A DNA stretch of 64,000 bases, from NCBI GenBank assembly GCA_019912385.1, contig JAIOIW010000117.1, forward strand, positions 1 to 64,000, written 5' to 3'. Each line of letters starts with the position of its first letter. Positions within the stretch are counted from its first letter, which is position 1. This DNA comes from Notoacmeibacter sp. GTDB taxonomy: Bacteria; Pseudomonadota; Alphaproteobacteria; Rhizobiales; Rhizobiaceae. Both the position numbers and the translations under genes were made by a program. Below are positions 27,016 through 36,048 of the stretch, piece by piece. A model generated the notes under the pieces. The model did not search any database, had not been told where the DNA came from, and saw only the letters and a program-made list of their open reading frames with translations.

Positions 27016-27942
27016 ATGCACAAGACCCTTGCCGCCGCCTTGATCGCGGCCACCAGCATTTCCACGGCGGCTTTGGCCGCGGACCCCGACAGCTGCAAGT
27101 CCGTCCGGTTTTCCGATGTCGGATGGACCGACATCCAGGCAACAACCGCGGTTGCCGGCGTCGTCCTTGATGCGCTCGGCTATACGCCGGAGGTTCAGGT
27201 GCTGTCGGTCCCGGTGACCTACCAGTCGCTGAAGAACAAGGACATCGACGTCTTCCTCGGCAACTGGATGCCCTCGATGGCCGCCGACGTGCAGCCGTTC
27301 CTTGACGACAAATCGGTGGAATCGATTTCCCTAAATCTCGAAGGCGCCGGCTATGGCCTCGTCGTGCCTGCCTACGCCGCCGAGGGTGGCGTCCAGAGCC
27401 TGACCGATATCGGCAAGTTCAAGGACAAGTTCGACGCCAAGATCTACGGTATCGAGCCGGGCAATGACGGAAACCGCATCGTCCTCGACATGATCGCCGA
27501 TCCGGCAAATGGCCTTGACGGCTTCGAACTGGTCGAGTCTTCGGAAGCCGGCATGCTCGCGCAGGCTGCGAAGGCGATCAAGAACAAGGAATGGATCGTT
27601 TTCCTGGGCTGGACGCCGCACCCGATCATGGGCGAGATGGACATCGCCTATCTCGACGGCATGGGTGACTCAGGCTTCGGCGCGGCCGAGGTCTATACCA
27701 ATGTACGCGCCGGCTACACGGCCGAGTGCCCCAATGCCGGCCAGTTCATCAAGAACCTCTCCTTCACCCTGTCCATGGAAAACAAGATCATGGACGACAT
27801 CCTCAAGGGTACGGATCCCAACGAGGCCGGTCTGGCCTGGCTGAAAGCAAATCCCGATGCCATTACCCCGTGGCTTGCCGGGGTTACGGCACGCGATGGC
27901 GGCGACGCCGCCGCCGCCGTCAGGGCCAAGCTCGGAATGTAA
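27016..27942 (+). CDS. choX: Choline ABC transporter substrate-binding protein
   Basis: 308-residue periplasmic receptor. Signal peptide MHKTLAAALIAATSISTAALA, then the OpuAC-type fold with VRFSDVGWTDIQATTAVAGV, DVFLGNWMPSM, GIEPGNDGNRIVLDM and WIVFLGWTPHPIMGEMDI. The Trp/Tyr-rich segments form the aromatic cage for the quaternary amine, and the sequence fits ChoX of rhizobia. The start is the ATG 27016, with GGGAGA seven bases upstream; the frame opens 9 codons earlier. First gene of choXWV. Confidence 0.93.
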   Translation: MHKTLAAALIAATSISTAALAADPDSCKSVRFSDVGWTDIQATTAVAGVVLDALGYTPEVQVLSVPVTYQSLKNKDIDVFLGNWMPSMAADVQPFLDDKSVESISLNLEGAGYGLVVPAYAAEGGVQSLTDIGKFKDKFDAKIYGIEPGNDGNRIVLDMIADPANGLDGFELVESSEAGMLAQAAKAIKNKEWIVFLGWTPHPIMGEMDIAYLDGMGDSGFGAAEVYTNVRAGYTAECPNAGQFIKNLSFTLSMENKIMDDILKGTDPNEAGLAWLKANPDAITPWLAGVTARDGGDAAAAVRAKLGM

Positions 27943-27961
27943 AAGCAAGAGAATGAAAAAG

Positions 27962-27992
27962 GTGCGGCCCGCCCTGTCATCGCGGGCCGCAC
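27962..27992 (+). promoter_or_regulatory. Intercistronic stem-loop between choX and choW
   Basis: GTGCGGCCCGC (27962-27972) pairs perfectly with GCGGGCCGCAC (27982-27992) around a 9-nt loop. No U-tract follows, so it is not a classical terminator. It more likely protects the choX 3' end from decay, a common way to make more binding protein than permease. The Shine-Dalgarno of choW follows directly. Confidence 0.65.
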
Positions 27993-28008
27993 TTGAGAGG
28001 GGAACAAG

Positions 28009-28863
28009 ATGGACCCGGTTTCCGGCGCGCTGACAGCGCACAAGATTCCGATCGGCCAGTGGGGCAAGAGCCTTTTCAATTTCCTGACCGAGAATTTCGA
28101 GTGGTTCTTCGATGCGATCGCCAATTCGCTGAAATTCCTGCTCGACGGACTGATCGACGGATTCCTCTGGCTGCCGGCCTTCGTGGTGGTGCTCGCCATC
28201 GCCGCGCTCGGCTGGTACCTGCAGAAGTCCTGGAAGCTCGGTCTCGGCATCGTCCTGGGCTTCGCCTTCATCATCAACCAGGGCCTGTGGAAGGAAACCG
28301 TGGAGACCCTGGTGCTGGTGGTCGCTGCGGCGTTCCTGTCGATGGCCATAGGCGTGCCGATCGGCATCTGGCTGGCCCACCGCACGAAGCTCTTTGCCTA
28401 CGTCCAGCCGCTGCTCGACCTGATGCAGACGATGCCGACATTCGTTTACCTGATTCCGGTCCTGATCCTGTTCGGCCTCGGCCTCGCGCCGGGCTTGCTG
28501 GTCACCATCATATTCGCCGCGCCGGCGCCGATTCGACTCACCTATCTCGGCATAACCTCCGTCCCCCAACCGATGATCGAGGCCGGGCTGGCATTTGGCG
28601 CCACGCCGCGCCAGCTCCTGCGCAAGATCGAGTTGCCAGCCGCGATGCCGACGATCATGGCCGGGCTGACCCAATGCATCATGCTGTCGCTATCCATGGT
28701 CGTGATCGCCGCGCTGATCGGGGCCAACGGCCTTGGCAAGCCGGTGGTTCGCGCGCTCAACACCGTCAACATTCCGCTCGGACTGGAGGCCGGCATCGCC
28801 ATCGTGATCCTGGCGATCATCCTCGACCGCATCAGCCGCATGCGCGGGGGTGACAGCCAATGA
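28009..28863 (+). CDS. choW: Choline ABC transporter permease
   Basis: 284-residue inner-membrane permease of the ProW/OpuAB class. Several hydrophobic helices are visible (WLPAFVVVLAIAALGWYL, TLVLVVAAAFLSMAIGV, PVLILFGLGLAPGLLVTIIF). The ABC-contact loop with EAGLAFGATPRQLLRKIELP is present, followed by GANGLGKPVVRALNTVNI. The start ATG at 28009 has GAGGGG upstream. It overlaps choV by 4 bp (ATGA). Confidence 0.93.
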   Translation: MDPVSGALTAHKIPIGQWGKSLFNFLTENFEWFFDAIANSLKFLLDGLIDGFLWLPAFVVVLAIAALGWYLQKSWKLGLGIVLGFAFIINQGLWKETVETLVLVVAAAFLSMAIGVPIGIWLAHRTKLFAYVQPLLDLMQTMPTFVYLIPVLILFGLGLAPGLLVTIIFAAPAPIRLTYLGITSVPQPMIEAGLAFGATPRQLLRKIELPAAMPTIMAGLTQCIMLSLSMVVIAALIGANGLGKPVVRALNTVNIPLGLEAGIAIVILAIILDRISRMRGGDSQ

Positions 28864-29903
28864 GCCGCGCCATCCAGATCGACAATGTGTCTATCATTTT
28901 CGGACCTGACACCACCGATGCACTTGCACTCGCCGATGAAGGCAAGTCACGCGCTGAAATCCAGGCCGCGACCGGAAACGTGCTGGGCGTCCACAACTGC
29001 TCCGTCGACATAGCGGAGGGCGAGATCCTCGTATTGATGGGGTTGTCCGGCTCGGGCAAGTCGACCTTGCTGCGCGCCATCAACCGCCTCAACCCGATCA
29101 CCCGCGGCGAGGTAACGGTGTTCTGCGAAGGCGAAGCCCGCACCGTCGCCAACGCCGACGAGAAATCGCTGCGCGAGATCCGATCCGAATATGTCTCGAT
29201 GGTGTTCCAGCAATTCGCGCTGCTGCCGTGGCGCACCGTCGCCGAAAATGTCGGGTTCGGACTGGAGCTTTCGGGCGTGGACAAGGCGGAGCGCACTGCG
29301 CGCATCAACGAGCAGCTTCAATTGGTCGGGCTTTCGGACTGGGCGGACCGGCAGGTGTCGGAACTCTCCGGCGGTATGCAGCAGCGTGTCGGCTTGGCGC
29401 GGGCCTTCGCCACCGGCGCACCGATCCTGCTCATGGACGAGCCGTTCTCCGCGCTCGATCCGCTGATCCGTGCCCGCCTGCAGGATGAACTCCTCGATCT
29501 GCAATCGCGCTTGAAGAAGACCATCGTCTTCGTGAGCCACGACCTCGACGAGGCGATGAAGATCGGCAACCGCATCGCCATCATGGAGGGCGGGCGCATC
29601 GTCCAGTGCGGAACGGCCCAGGAAATCCTGATCAACCCTGCCGACGACTATGTCGCCGATTTCGTCACCCACATGAATCCGCTCGGTGTGCTGACCGCGG
29701 CAGACGTCATGCGCTCCGGCAAGTCCGGGCGTGACAAGCCGATGGCCGGTACCGCTTCGCGAGACGCGCCCGTCGCCGACATCATCCGCTCAATCGCCAG
29801 GAACGGCGGCGTTGTGGGCATCGTGGAAAAGGGCGCGGTGATCGGCGAAGTCACGGCCGACGACATTGTCGCCGCGATCGCCCGTTATCAGCTCGGCAAC
29901 TGA
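28860..29903 (+). CDS. choV: Choline ABC transporter ATP-binding protein
   Basis: 347-residue ABC ATPase of the ProV/OpuAA group: Walker A LSGSGKSTLL, Q-loop MVFQQFALLPWRTV, signature LSGGMQQRVGLARAF, Walker B ILLMDEPFSALDPL, switch His FVSHDLDEAM. After the ATPase comes a regulatory tail (~residues 275-347), which looks like a reduced CBS region (VADIIRSIARNGGVVGIVE). Coupled to choW by overlap. Together with choXW it imports choline for use as osmolyte precursor or nutrient. Confidence 0.93.
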   Translation: MSRAIQIDNVSIIFGPDTTDALALADEGKSRAEIQAATGNVLGVHNCSVDIAEGEILVLMGLSGSGKSTLLRAINRLNPITRGEVTVFCEGEARTVANADEKSLREIRSEYVSMVFQQFALLPWRTVAENVGFGLELSGVDKAERTARINEQLQLVGLSDWADRQVSELSGGMQQRVGLARAFATGAPILLMDEPFSALDPLIRARLQDELLDLQSRLKKTIVFVSHDLDEAMKIGNRIAIMEGGRIVQCGTAQEILINPADDYVADFVTHMNPLGVLTAADVMRSGKSGRDKPMAGTASRDAPVADIIRSIARNGGVVGIVEKGAVIGEVTADDIVAAIARYQLGN

Positions 29904-30011
29904 GTCGCGGTTTTTCCCCTGACAGCCCGCCATGGCCCATTGCCAGCGTGGTTGCCGCCACTTATGACCGACGTCACACAGTTCGACGTATCCGTAAGCG
30001 GAGGAAAATTG

Positions 30012-30776
30012 ATGAGAATAGACGGACAAGTGGCAGCGGTAACCGGCGGCGGTTCGGGCCTTGGCGAAGCAACCGCACGCGCGCTCGCGGCCCGCGGCGC
30101 GAAAGTGGCCATTCTCGATGTCAACATGAAAGGCGCCGAGGCTGTCGCCGCCGACCTCGGCGGCGTTGCCATCAAATGCGATGTTTCGAGCGCGGAGAAC
30201 GGCGAAGCGGCCTTCGACGAGATCAAGGCAAAGCTGGGTTCCGATCCGCGGATCCTGGTTAATTGCGCCGGTATCGGCATCGCGGCCAAGACCGTGAGCA
30301 AGGAAGGCCCGCACTCGCTTGACCTCTACCGCAAGGTGATCGAGGTCAATCTCATCGGCTCGTTCAACATGATCCGGCTGATGGCCGCGCGCTGCCAGCT
30401 TCTCGAACCGCTCGAAGGCAACGAGCGCGGCGTCATCATCAATACCGCTTCTGTCGCCGCTTATGACGGTCAGATCGGCCAGGCGGCCTATTCGTCCTCC
30501 AAAGGCGGCATTGTCGGCATGACGCTGCCGATCGCCCGCGACCTTTCGCGCGACGGTATCCGCGTGATGACGATTGCCCCCGGCATCTTCAAGACGCCGA
30601 TGCTTGCCGGCCTGCCCCAGGAAGCCCAGGACTCGCTCGGCCAGCAGGTCCCCTTCCCGCCCCGTCTTGGCGAACCGGCGGAATATGGTGCACTGGCGGT
30701 CCATATCGTGGAAAACCAGATGCTCAATGGCGAGGTGATCCGCCTCGACGGCGCGATCCGCATGGCGCCGCGCTGA
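30012..30776 (+). CDS. Short-chain dehydrogenase, 3-hydroxyacyl-CoA dehydrogenase type 2-like
   Basis: 254-residue SDR. NAD(P)-binding motif [23 protein letters not shown]-type NAG replaced by LVNCAGIG, catalytic Ser in [14 protein letters not shown] and YSSSK with the Tyr/Lys pair, then [14 protein letters not shown]. The sequence resembles human HSD17B10/bacterial 3-hydroxyacyl-CoA dehydrogenases. Asp at ILDVN after strand 2 favours NAD+. The start is ATG 30012 with GCGGAGGA. It is followed by a terminator, so it is monocistronic; the substrate is not fixed by context. Confidence 0.88.
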   Translation: MRIDGQVAAVTGGGSGLGEATARALAARGAKVAILDVNMKGAEAVAADLGGVAIKCDVSSAENGEAAFDEIKAKLGSDPRILVNCAGIGIAAKTVSKEGPHSLDLYRKVIEVNLIGSFNMIRLMAARCQLLEPLEGNERGVIINTASVAAYDGQIGQAAYSSSKGGIVGMTLPIARDLSRDGIRVMTIAPGIFKTPMLAGLPQEAQDSLGQQVPFPPRLGEPAEYGALAVHIVENQMLNGEVIRLDGAIRMAPR

Positions 30777-30789
30777 GCCGTGGACAGCT

Positions 30790-30824
30790 AAGCCGGCGCC
30801 GGCCCTGTGCCGCGCCGGCTTTTC
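30790..30824 (+). terminator. Rho-independent terminator after the SDR gene
   Basis: AGCCGGCG (30791-30798) pairs with CGCCGGCT (30813-30820), with an inner CGGC/GCCG-like loop region, then TTTT. Fourteen bases after the SDR stop. Confidence 0.75.
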
Positions 30825-30885
30825 ATGCACGCTTGATCTGGCCGCGCCGGCCCGCGATAGTCGGGAGGAAACCGCGGGCTCGCCC

Positions 30886-31629
30886 ATGACCGAGAAGAAA
30901 TCCGATCCGTTCCGCGACGCTGATGCCGAGGCCATCGGCCTTGCACGCAGGCTGTTGCGCTCCGCCCGTTTCGGCGCGCTTGGCGTCCTTGATCCGCAAA
31001 CCGGCGCGCCTTTGGTCAGCCGCGTGGCATTGGCGACGGCGCTGGACAGCACCCCGATCGTCCTGATCTCGACGCTCGCCGCGCATACCGCGGGGCTTGC
31101 CGCGGATCCACGCTGTTCGTTGCTGGTGGGCGAACCGGGAAAAGGCGACCCGCTGGCCCACCCCCGCATGACGATCGCGTGCAAGGCGCGCAAGCTGGAT
31201 CGCGACAGCGCCGAGGGACGCGACGCCGCAAGGCGTTATCTCAACCGTAATCCCAAGGCCGAGCTCTATGCGGGGTTCGCCGATTTCTCTTGGTACGCGC
31301 TCGACGTCGAACGGGCCGCGCTCAATGGCGGATTCGGCAAGGCTTACCGGCTCAGGCGCGACGACATCATTCTGGAAGCCGAGCCATGCGAGGCCCTCGC
31401 GCCGGTCGAACAGGCGGCGATCGCCGAGCTCAATGCCGAGCACCGGGATAAAATGGCGCTGCTGGCACCCAGGTCCGCCGGCAACTGGACCACGACAGGT
31501 CTCGATCCGGACGGTATCGACCTGGCTTGCGGCGATCGGGCGGCGCGGATTGCGTTTCGCGTGCCCGTCCGGGGGCCGCAGGACCTGAAACTCGCGCTTC
31601 ATGAGATATCAGGCGGTGATTCGCGCTAA
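30886..31629 (+). CDS. HugZ-like haem utilisation protein (PNPOx fold plus DUF2470)
   Basis: 247 residues. The first ~150 form an FMN-binding split-barrel (RLLRSARFGALGVLDPQTGA, LISTLAAHTAGLAADPRCSL, YAGFADFSWYALDVERAALN). The C-terminal ~85 residues match the DUF2470 domain, with the His-containing segment NAEHRDKMALLA and the DPDGIDLACGDRAARIAF pattern. This combination is found in HugZ-type haem oxygenases, which open the haem ring to free iron; the family also includes members with other flavin chemistry. No haem transport genes are adjacent. Confidence 0.85.
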   Translation: MTEKKSDPFRDADAEAIGLARRLLRSARFGALGVLDPQTGAPLVSRVALATALDSTPIVLISTLAAHTAGLAADPRCSLLVGEPGKGDPLAHPRMTIACKARKLDRDSAEGRDAARRYLNRNPKAELYAGFADFSWYALDVERAALNGGFGKAYRLRRDDIILEAEPCEALAPVEQAAIAELNAEHRDKMALLAPRSAGNWTTTGLDPDGIDLACGDRAARIAFRVPVRGPQDLKLALHEISGGDSR

Positions 31630-31901
31630 GATTGTATTAGTTACTATTTATAACTATTATTTTGTATAAAAATCCCTGTACTCGCGTATCGATGTACTAT
31701 TTTTGAATTCGCCGGGAAAAGAGATCTAAATATCTGAATTCAGGGGGTTTTTGCAGCGGTTGTTGAGCGGAAAAATTTATGGGGGGCCGCTCGAACCGGC
31801 CTGGTGGCACAAAGGATCTGCACTCTTGCGTTCCCAATGCGAAAACGTATATAAATAATAAATGTTCTTTGATCTTGCCCCCGGGTCATAGAGCACCAAA
31901 T

Positions 31902-31918
31902 TAGGAACTATAATCCTA
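31902..31918 (+). promoter_or_regulatory. Candidate ArsR/NolR operator in an A/T-rich upstream region
   Basis: TAGGA (31902-31906) and TCCTA (31914-31918) form a dyad ending 7 bp before the regulator start, suited to autoregulation. The region 31630-31901 ahead of it holds no gene and is strikingly A/T-rich for this genome. It contains ATTAG-N9-AT (31636-31651), matching the NolR consensus, and a palindrome CTGAATTCAG (31734-31743). Chance matches are likely in A/T-rich DNA. Confidence 0.4.
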
Positions 31919-31925
31919 TTGGGGG

Positions 31926-32234
31926 ATGCCTATGCGAAATCGCATCGATCATGTGAACGAAGCGGCCGCTTACCTGTCGGCTTTGGCCAATGCGAAGCGG
32001 ATAAAAATCCTGGACATTCTGCTGGATGGCGAAAGATCGGTTAGCACCTTGGCTGACATGGTTTCGCTTAGCCAATCGGCACTGTCGCAACATCTCGCGA
32101 AATTGCGCGCCCAGGAACTGGTCAAGACCCGCCGCGACGGCCAGACGATCTATTATTCGATCAACGGCCGATCGGCGACCGAGGCGCTCGATCTTCTCAC
32201 AAGGATCGAATTCAACGGAAGCAAGCACAGATAA
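31926..32234 (+). CDS. ArsR-family transcriptional regulator, NolR-like
   Basis: 102-residue winged-helix protein: AAAYLSALANAKRIKILDIL, then the recognition helix SLSQSALSQHLAKLRAQELV and wing TRRDGQTIYYSINGRS. It has no cysteines, so it is not a thiol/arsenite or Cys-type metal sensor. The pattern LSQSALSQHLAKLRAQ-LVKTRRD-QTIYYS is that of NolR, the rhizobial global regulator. Starts at 31926 and 31932 are both possible after GGGGG. Downstream lies a ruined metal ATPase, which may or may not have been its target. Confidence 0.88.
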   Translation: MPMRNRIDHVNEAAAYLSALANAKRIKILDILLDGERSVSTLADMVSLSQSALSQHLAKLRAQELVKTRRDGQTIYYSINGRSATEALDLLTRIEFNGSKHR

Positions 32235-32289
32235 TTCGAAACCGGCTGCCGTCACCGCCTTGCCCTTCCATCTGCCGGAAGCCCTATAT

Positions 32290-32885
32290 GCGCCCTGGCT
32301 ACCATTCATTTGGATGGCATGATGCTGGGCATGGGACCGGCACTCATCGCTCCTTGGTCGCATGCCGTGCTGACGGCGGGCGTCATGCCGGTTTTCGGGA
32401 CACTGTGTTATCGGAAGGCATTCACCGCGCTGCGCGGCGGCGGCGCCAACATGTCCGGCCTCGTGTCGCTTGGCACGACCGTCGCCTCGTATGGTCCCTT
32501 TGGAAGGTGGTCGCGGGCGGTGGCCATCTCCAATTCGAAACCGCAGCAGTGGTTCTTACCCTTGTCATACTCGGCAAACATCACGAAGCCCGCGCGCGCC
32601 GGCATCGTGCTGCGCAAGATTGAGGGTGTCACCGCCGCCCCCGGTCTGGGGCTGGTGGGAACCGTCGAGGGCAAGCGCGTCGCCGTCGGCAAGCCGTTGT
32701 GGCGCTGCAGGCCCGCGCACTTGAGACGATCATGCTGACGGGCGACGGCGAGACGGCGGCGCGTGCAATCGCGGCGCAAGCGGGAAAGGACGATATCCGG
32801 TTCGGCCTCCAGCCGGAGGAGAAGGTCACCGCGGTTCGCGCGCTTGCACGCGCCGCCCGGTTGCCCGAGACGGCACCAACACGGT
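32290..32885 (+). pseudogene. Remnant of a heavy-metal (Cu/Ag type) P-type ATPase
   Basis: Pieces of a P1B ATPase appear in order but in alternating frames. First come the transmembrane region MPVFGTLCYRKAF...ANMSGLVSLGTTVA (32380-32500) and FETAAVVLTLVILGKHHEARA (about 32535-32595, another frame). Then follow GLVGTVEGKRVAVGKPL (about 32650-32700, first frame) and TIMLTGDGETAARAIAAQAG with LQPEEKVTAVRAL (about 32725-32845, second frame). The family normally exceeds 700 residues; the TGES, CPC and DKTGT regions are missing, so large deletions and frameshifts have destroyed it. It sits between the ArsR gene and the RNA methyltransferase. Confidence 0.82.
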
Positions 32886-32922
32886 AAAAGCGCGGCACAT
32901 ACCGTTCCAGCGACTGAAATCC

Positions 32923-33729
32923 GTGGCCCGCATAATACACATAGATGACCCCGCCGATCCGCGTATCGCGGCCTACCGCGACATCCGCGAGCGCGATCTC
33001 GCCGGTCGCCAGGGCTTGTTCATTGCGGAGGGCAAGGTCGTGCTCAACGTGCTGTTTTCGTCCCGCCGCTTCGAGGTCTGCTCGGCGCTGATCCTTGAAA
33101 ACCGCCTGGAGGGCATGGCCGCAGCGCTCGCCGCCGCACCACCCGACATGCCGGTCTATGTCGCCGACCGTGCCGTGATGGACACTGCAGCGGGTTTTCC
33201 CATCCACCGCGGCGTCCTGGCCGTCGCGAGCCGCCCGGCCCCGGTCGACCCTGCCACCCTTCTGCCACCCGCTGCCGCACCATCGCTCGTCGTCGGCCTG
33301 GTCGGCATCTCCAATCACGACAATGCCGGCGGGATCTTCCGCAACGCCGCAGCCTTTGGCGCCGACGCCGTGCTGCTCGATCCAACCTGCTGCGATCCGC
33401 TCTATCGCAAGGCGATCCGCGTCTCGGTCGGCGGTGTGCTCAAGATACCGTTTGCAGTCGCGCCTTCCCATGGCGAAATGGTCGAACTGCTGCAACGCAC
33501 CGGCCACACCGTCTTTGCATTAACCCCCTGCGCATCAGCGCGCGAGTTGACAAAGGTAATGCCACCGCGCCGCGTGGCACTTCTTCTCGGCGCCGAGGGA
33601 GAAGGCCTGCCCGCCGACCTGATGGAAACGCTGGCGACAGTGCGCATCGCCATGCGCAACGACTTCGACAGCCTTAACGTGGCTGCGGCATCCGCCATCG
33701 CGTTGCATCACTTCCAGCACGGGGACTGA
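32923..33729 (+). CDS. TrmH/SpoU-family RNA 2'-O-methyltransferase
   Basis: 268 residues. An N-terminal substrate-binding domain (RDLAGRQGLFIAEGKVVLNVL) is followed by the SPOUT knot domain with its three motifs: GISNHDNAGGIFRNAAAFGA, ALLLGAEGEGLP, and MRNDFDSLNVAAASAIALHH. It methylates a ribose in tRNA or 23S rRNA with SAM; the exact site cannot be read from sequence. Start ATG 32923 follows the pseudogene; no operon partner. Confidence 0.9.
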   Translation: MARIIHIDDPADPRIAAYRDIRERDLAGRQGLFIAEGKVVLNVLFSSRRFEVCSALILENRLEGMAAALAAAPPDMPVYVADRAVMDTAAGFPIHRGVLAVASRPAPVDPATLLPPAAAPSLVVGLVGISNHDNAGGIFRNAAAFGADAVLLDPTCCDPLYRKAIRVSVGGVLKIPFAVAPSHGEMVELLQRTGHTVFALTPCASARELTKVMPPRRVALLLGAEGEGLPADLMETLATVRIAMRNDFDSLNVAAASAIALHHFQHGD

Positions 33730-33769
33730 CCGGCGCCAAAGCCCATTCGGCCATTGCGGCCCGGGTCCG

Positions 33770-35023
33770 TTATTCCACCCTGCTTGCCGCGGCCTTTTGC
33801 AGGGCGCGGACACGCGAAGCCAGGCTGGTTACCTCGCCGCCGCCGCCTGACACGACGTTCGCGCCGGCCGGCTCCCGAATGATTTCGCCGATCGGCGATG
33901 CCGGTCCCTCGAGCATCGCGGTCATCGCGACGACTTCGGCCGCCAGATCGTTGATCCGCTCGCGCAGGATCGCGTTCTCGCGCTTCTGGTCGTCCCAGTC
34001 GTCTGTCTTGCCGCGCTCCATGATGGTGACGTTCTCGCGCAACGCCTCGTTTTCACCTCTAAGCGTCTTGAGCTCCGTCGCGATGCGGGCGTGGTCCTCC
34101 GTCAGGCCCGCAACCGCCTTTTCAACCGTGCCGTCATCGACCCGTGACAGCAGGTTCGTCATTTGCAGCGTCATGTCCGCCAGGCGCGCCTCGAGTTCGA
34201 CCTTCTCGTTGCCGGCCTCGGTGATCTCCCGGGTCACGGCGTCGACCTCCGCGCGGATGGCTTTCTGTTCCGCGCGCAGCCGGGCCAGTTCCTTGTCGCG
34301 ACGCTCCAGTTTGTCTTCGCGGTCCGACAGGGAAGCCATCAGGCGCTCGATCTTCTTTTCGGCGTCCTTCAGCTTCCTGGTCTCGACACCAAGCGCCCGG
34401 CGCGCGTTCTTCTCGTCGGTCTCGAGCTGACGCATCCGCTTTTCATTTTCGCGCCGCGCCGCACGCAACGAATCCACGTCTGTTGACAGCTTCTCGATTT
34501 GCGTGTCGCGCGACACGAGTTCGATCTGCCGGTTGCTGGAGGCAACCGACAATTCGTCGTTCATCTGACCCAACCGGTCGATTTCGCCGGCGCGCGCTTC
34601 CAGTGTCTGCTCGGCCCCGGCCAATCGTTCGCTCACCTGCTCGAGCTGTTGCTCGCGCTGGCCCAGTTCCCTGCGCAATGCGGCCGCCTGGGTCTCCAGC
34701 TGGCTCAAGGCCAGCGCCTTCACGTCGCGCGCTTCGCTCAGATACTTGAGTTCCTGCCGGTTCCGGTTGATCTCGGCAACCTGGACGGCGGCCTTCTCTC
34801 GAAAGCTCTTCACGCTCATCTCGAGCCGCCGAGTCGACATCGCGAATTCAGCACGCATACGATCCTTGTCGGCCTGGATTTCGTTGAGCGTGAGCGGAAC
34901 GGATGCCTCGATGCGCTTGCGGGTCAGCAGGACCGCGCGACGCCAGATCGCAGGGGCGATCATCAGGGCGAGAAAAGCAGCACAAAGAAATCCGAGCGAA
35001 AACAGCAGGACGGACTGGACCAC
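33770..35023 (-). CDS. Membrane-anchored long coiled-coil protein of unknown function
   Basis: 417 residues. One N-terminal transmembrane helix (VLLFSLGFLCAAFLALMIAP, ~5-24), followed by Arg-rich residues that place the rest in the cytoplasm. From ~50 to ~370 the chain is almost uninterrupted coiled coil (RRELGQREQQLEQVSERLAG, KIERLMASLSDREDKLERRD). The tail is Gly-rich with a short final helix. This is a conserved type of alphaproteobacterial protein near cell-cycle and envelope genes, but I do not know a function. Divergent or convergent partners give no clue. Confidence 0.8.
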   Translation of the reverse strand: MVQSVLLFSLGFLCAAFLALMIAPAIWRRAVLLTRKRIEASVPLTLNEIQADKDRMRAEFAMSTRRLEMSVKSFREKAAVQVAEINRNRQELKYLSEARDVKALALSQLETQAAALRRELGQREQQLEQVSERLAGAEQTLEARAGEIDRLGQMNDELSVASSNRQIELVSRDTQIEKLSTDVDSLRAARRENEKRMRQLETDEKNARRALGVETRKLKDAEKKIERLMASLSDREDKLERRDKELARLRAEQKAIRAEVDAVTREITEAGNEKVELEARLADMTLQMTNLLSRVDDGTVEKAVAGLTEDHARIATELKTLRGENEALRENVTIMERGKTDDWDDQKRENAILRERINDLAAEVVAMTAMLEGPASPIGEIIREPAGANVVSGGGGEVTSLASRVRALQKAAASRVE

Positions 35024-35163
35024 GGCAGAAATTCCCGAAACTGGACAACGGTGACCGGGACAGTTTGCGCCCCGGTTGCTTTGGCACTACTACCTTATTG
35101 CCGGCCGGCGGCACAGCGCAATTCCCAAACCGCCGGCTTGTAGTTCCGCGCCGGGCAATCCGC

Positions 35164-35748
35164 CTAGAACGGATTCCAGGTCGGCCGCTGGGTCAGTTTC
35201 AGATAGCCGATATTGAGCCCGAGCCGGGCGCCGACACCGGTCTTGATCGGAACGAGCAGCACGTCGCCGCGCTTGAGCACGTGGAACCCGGCACCCGCTA
35301 TTGCGTAAGCCGAGCCGGAAACGCCGATATAACGATGATAGAGATCGTCGACCGAGGCAAGATTGTAGATCAGCATCATGGTCCGCGACCCCTGCCCGCC
35401 GAAGTCCCAACCGATAGACGGCCCCTGCCAGAACACCTTGAAGTCGCCCGCGTTCTTGGTGAACAGCGTGCCTTCGCCATAGGTCAGCCCGCCCACGACG
35501 GCACCCGAACCTTCTTCCCCGAGTACGTATCCGTTGGGCAGGCCGTACTGGGAGAAAACACGTTCGATCACGGTCGCAATCCCACCGGATGTCGAGCCGA
35601 AGAACCGGTGCCCTGAATCGACCACTTCCTGCAAGCTGTAGGTGCTGGCCGCCCGGGCGGGCTGCACCGATGCCAGCGCTGTCCACGCCAGGGCCGAAAC
35701 AACGATGATGGAGTGTACGATCGCCCTGACCGCTCTTGTCGCAAACAT
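35164..35748 (-). CDS. eipA: Envelope integrity protein EipA (DUF1134)
   Basis: 194 residues from ATG 35748, with GGAGAAAAAAC upstream. The frame extends 37 codons further without support. Signal peptide AIVHSIIVVSALAWTALASV ending near ARAA, then the DUF1134 domain: RFFGSTSGGIATVIERVFSQ, GEGTLFTKNAGDFKVFWQGP, GWDFGGQGSRTMMLIYNL, GVGARLGLNIGYLKLTQRP. The Brucella homologue EipA is periplasmic and needed for envelope integrity, and is linked there to CtrA-controlled expression. The nearby ctrA cluster fits that picture. Confidence 0.88.
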   Translation of the reverse strand: MFATRAVRAIVHSIIVVSALAWTALASVQPARAASTYSLQEVVDSGHRFFGSTSGGIATVIERVFSQYGLPNGYVLGEEGSGAVVGGLTYGEGTLFTKNAGDFKVFWQGPSIGWDFGGQGSRTMMLIYNLASVDDLYHRYIGVSGSAYAIAGAGFHVLKRGDVLLVPIKTGVGARLGLNIGYLKLTQRPTWNPF

Positions 35749-36048
35749 GTTTTTTCTCCGATTGGGCGCGGTCCTGCCGGCCCTTCCTGCGCGGCGTCCA
35801 GCGCTCATGGCGGTTACGCCGACATGGTTACCCGAATCTAACCCGCAATCCTTTTTCATTGCTTAAGAAATGCTGAAAAAATCGGGCGGCGGCATGGCGA
35901 TGGTGTGGCAATCTGTTGAGGCAAGGTTCCTTGCCCAGTCACAAGCGGCTGTGTATCGGTTGACTTGTGCGGGATGCGTGATTCGCAACGAATGAAGCGA
36001 AAGGCGCCTTTGGGAAACAGATAGAGCCGACCTGGGGAGTTCTTTTTG

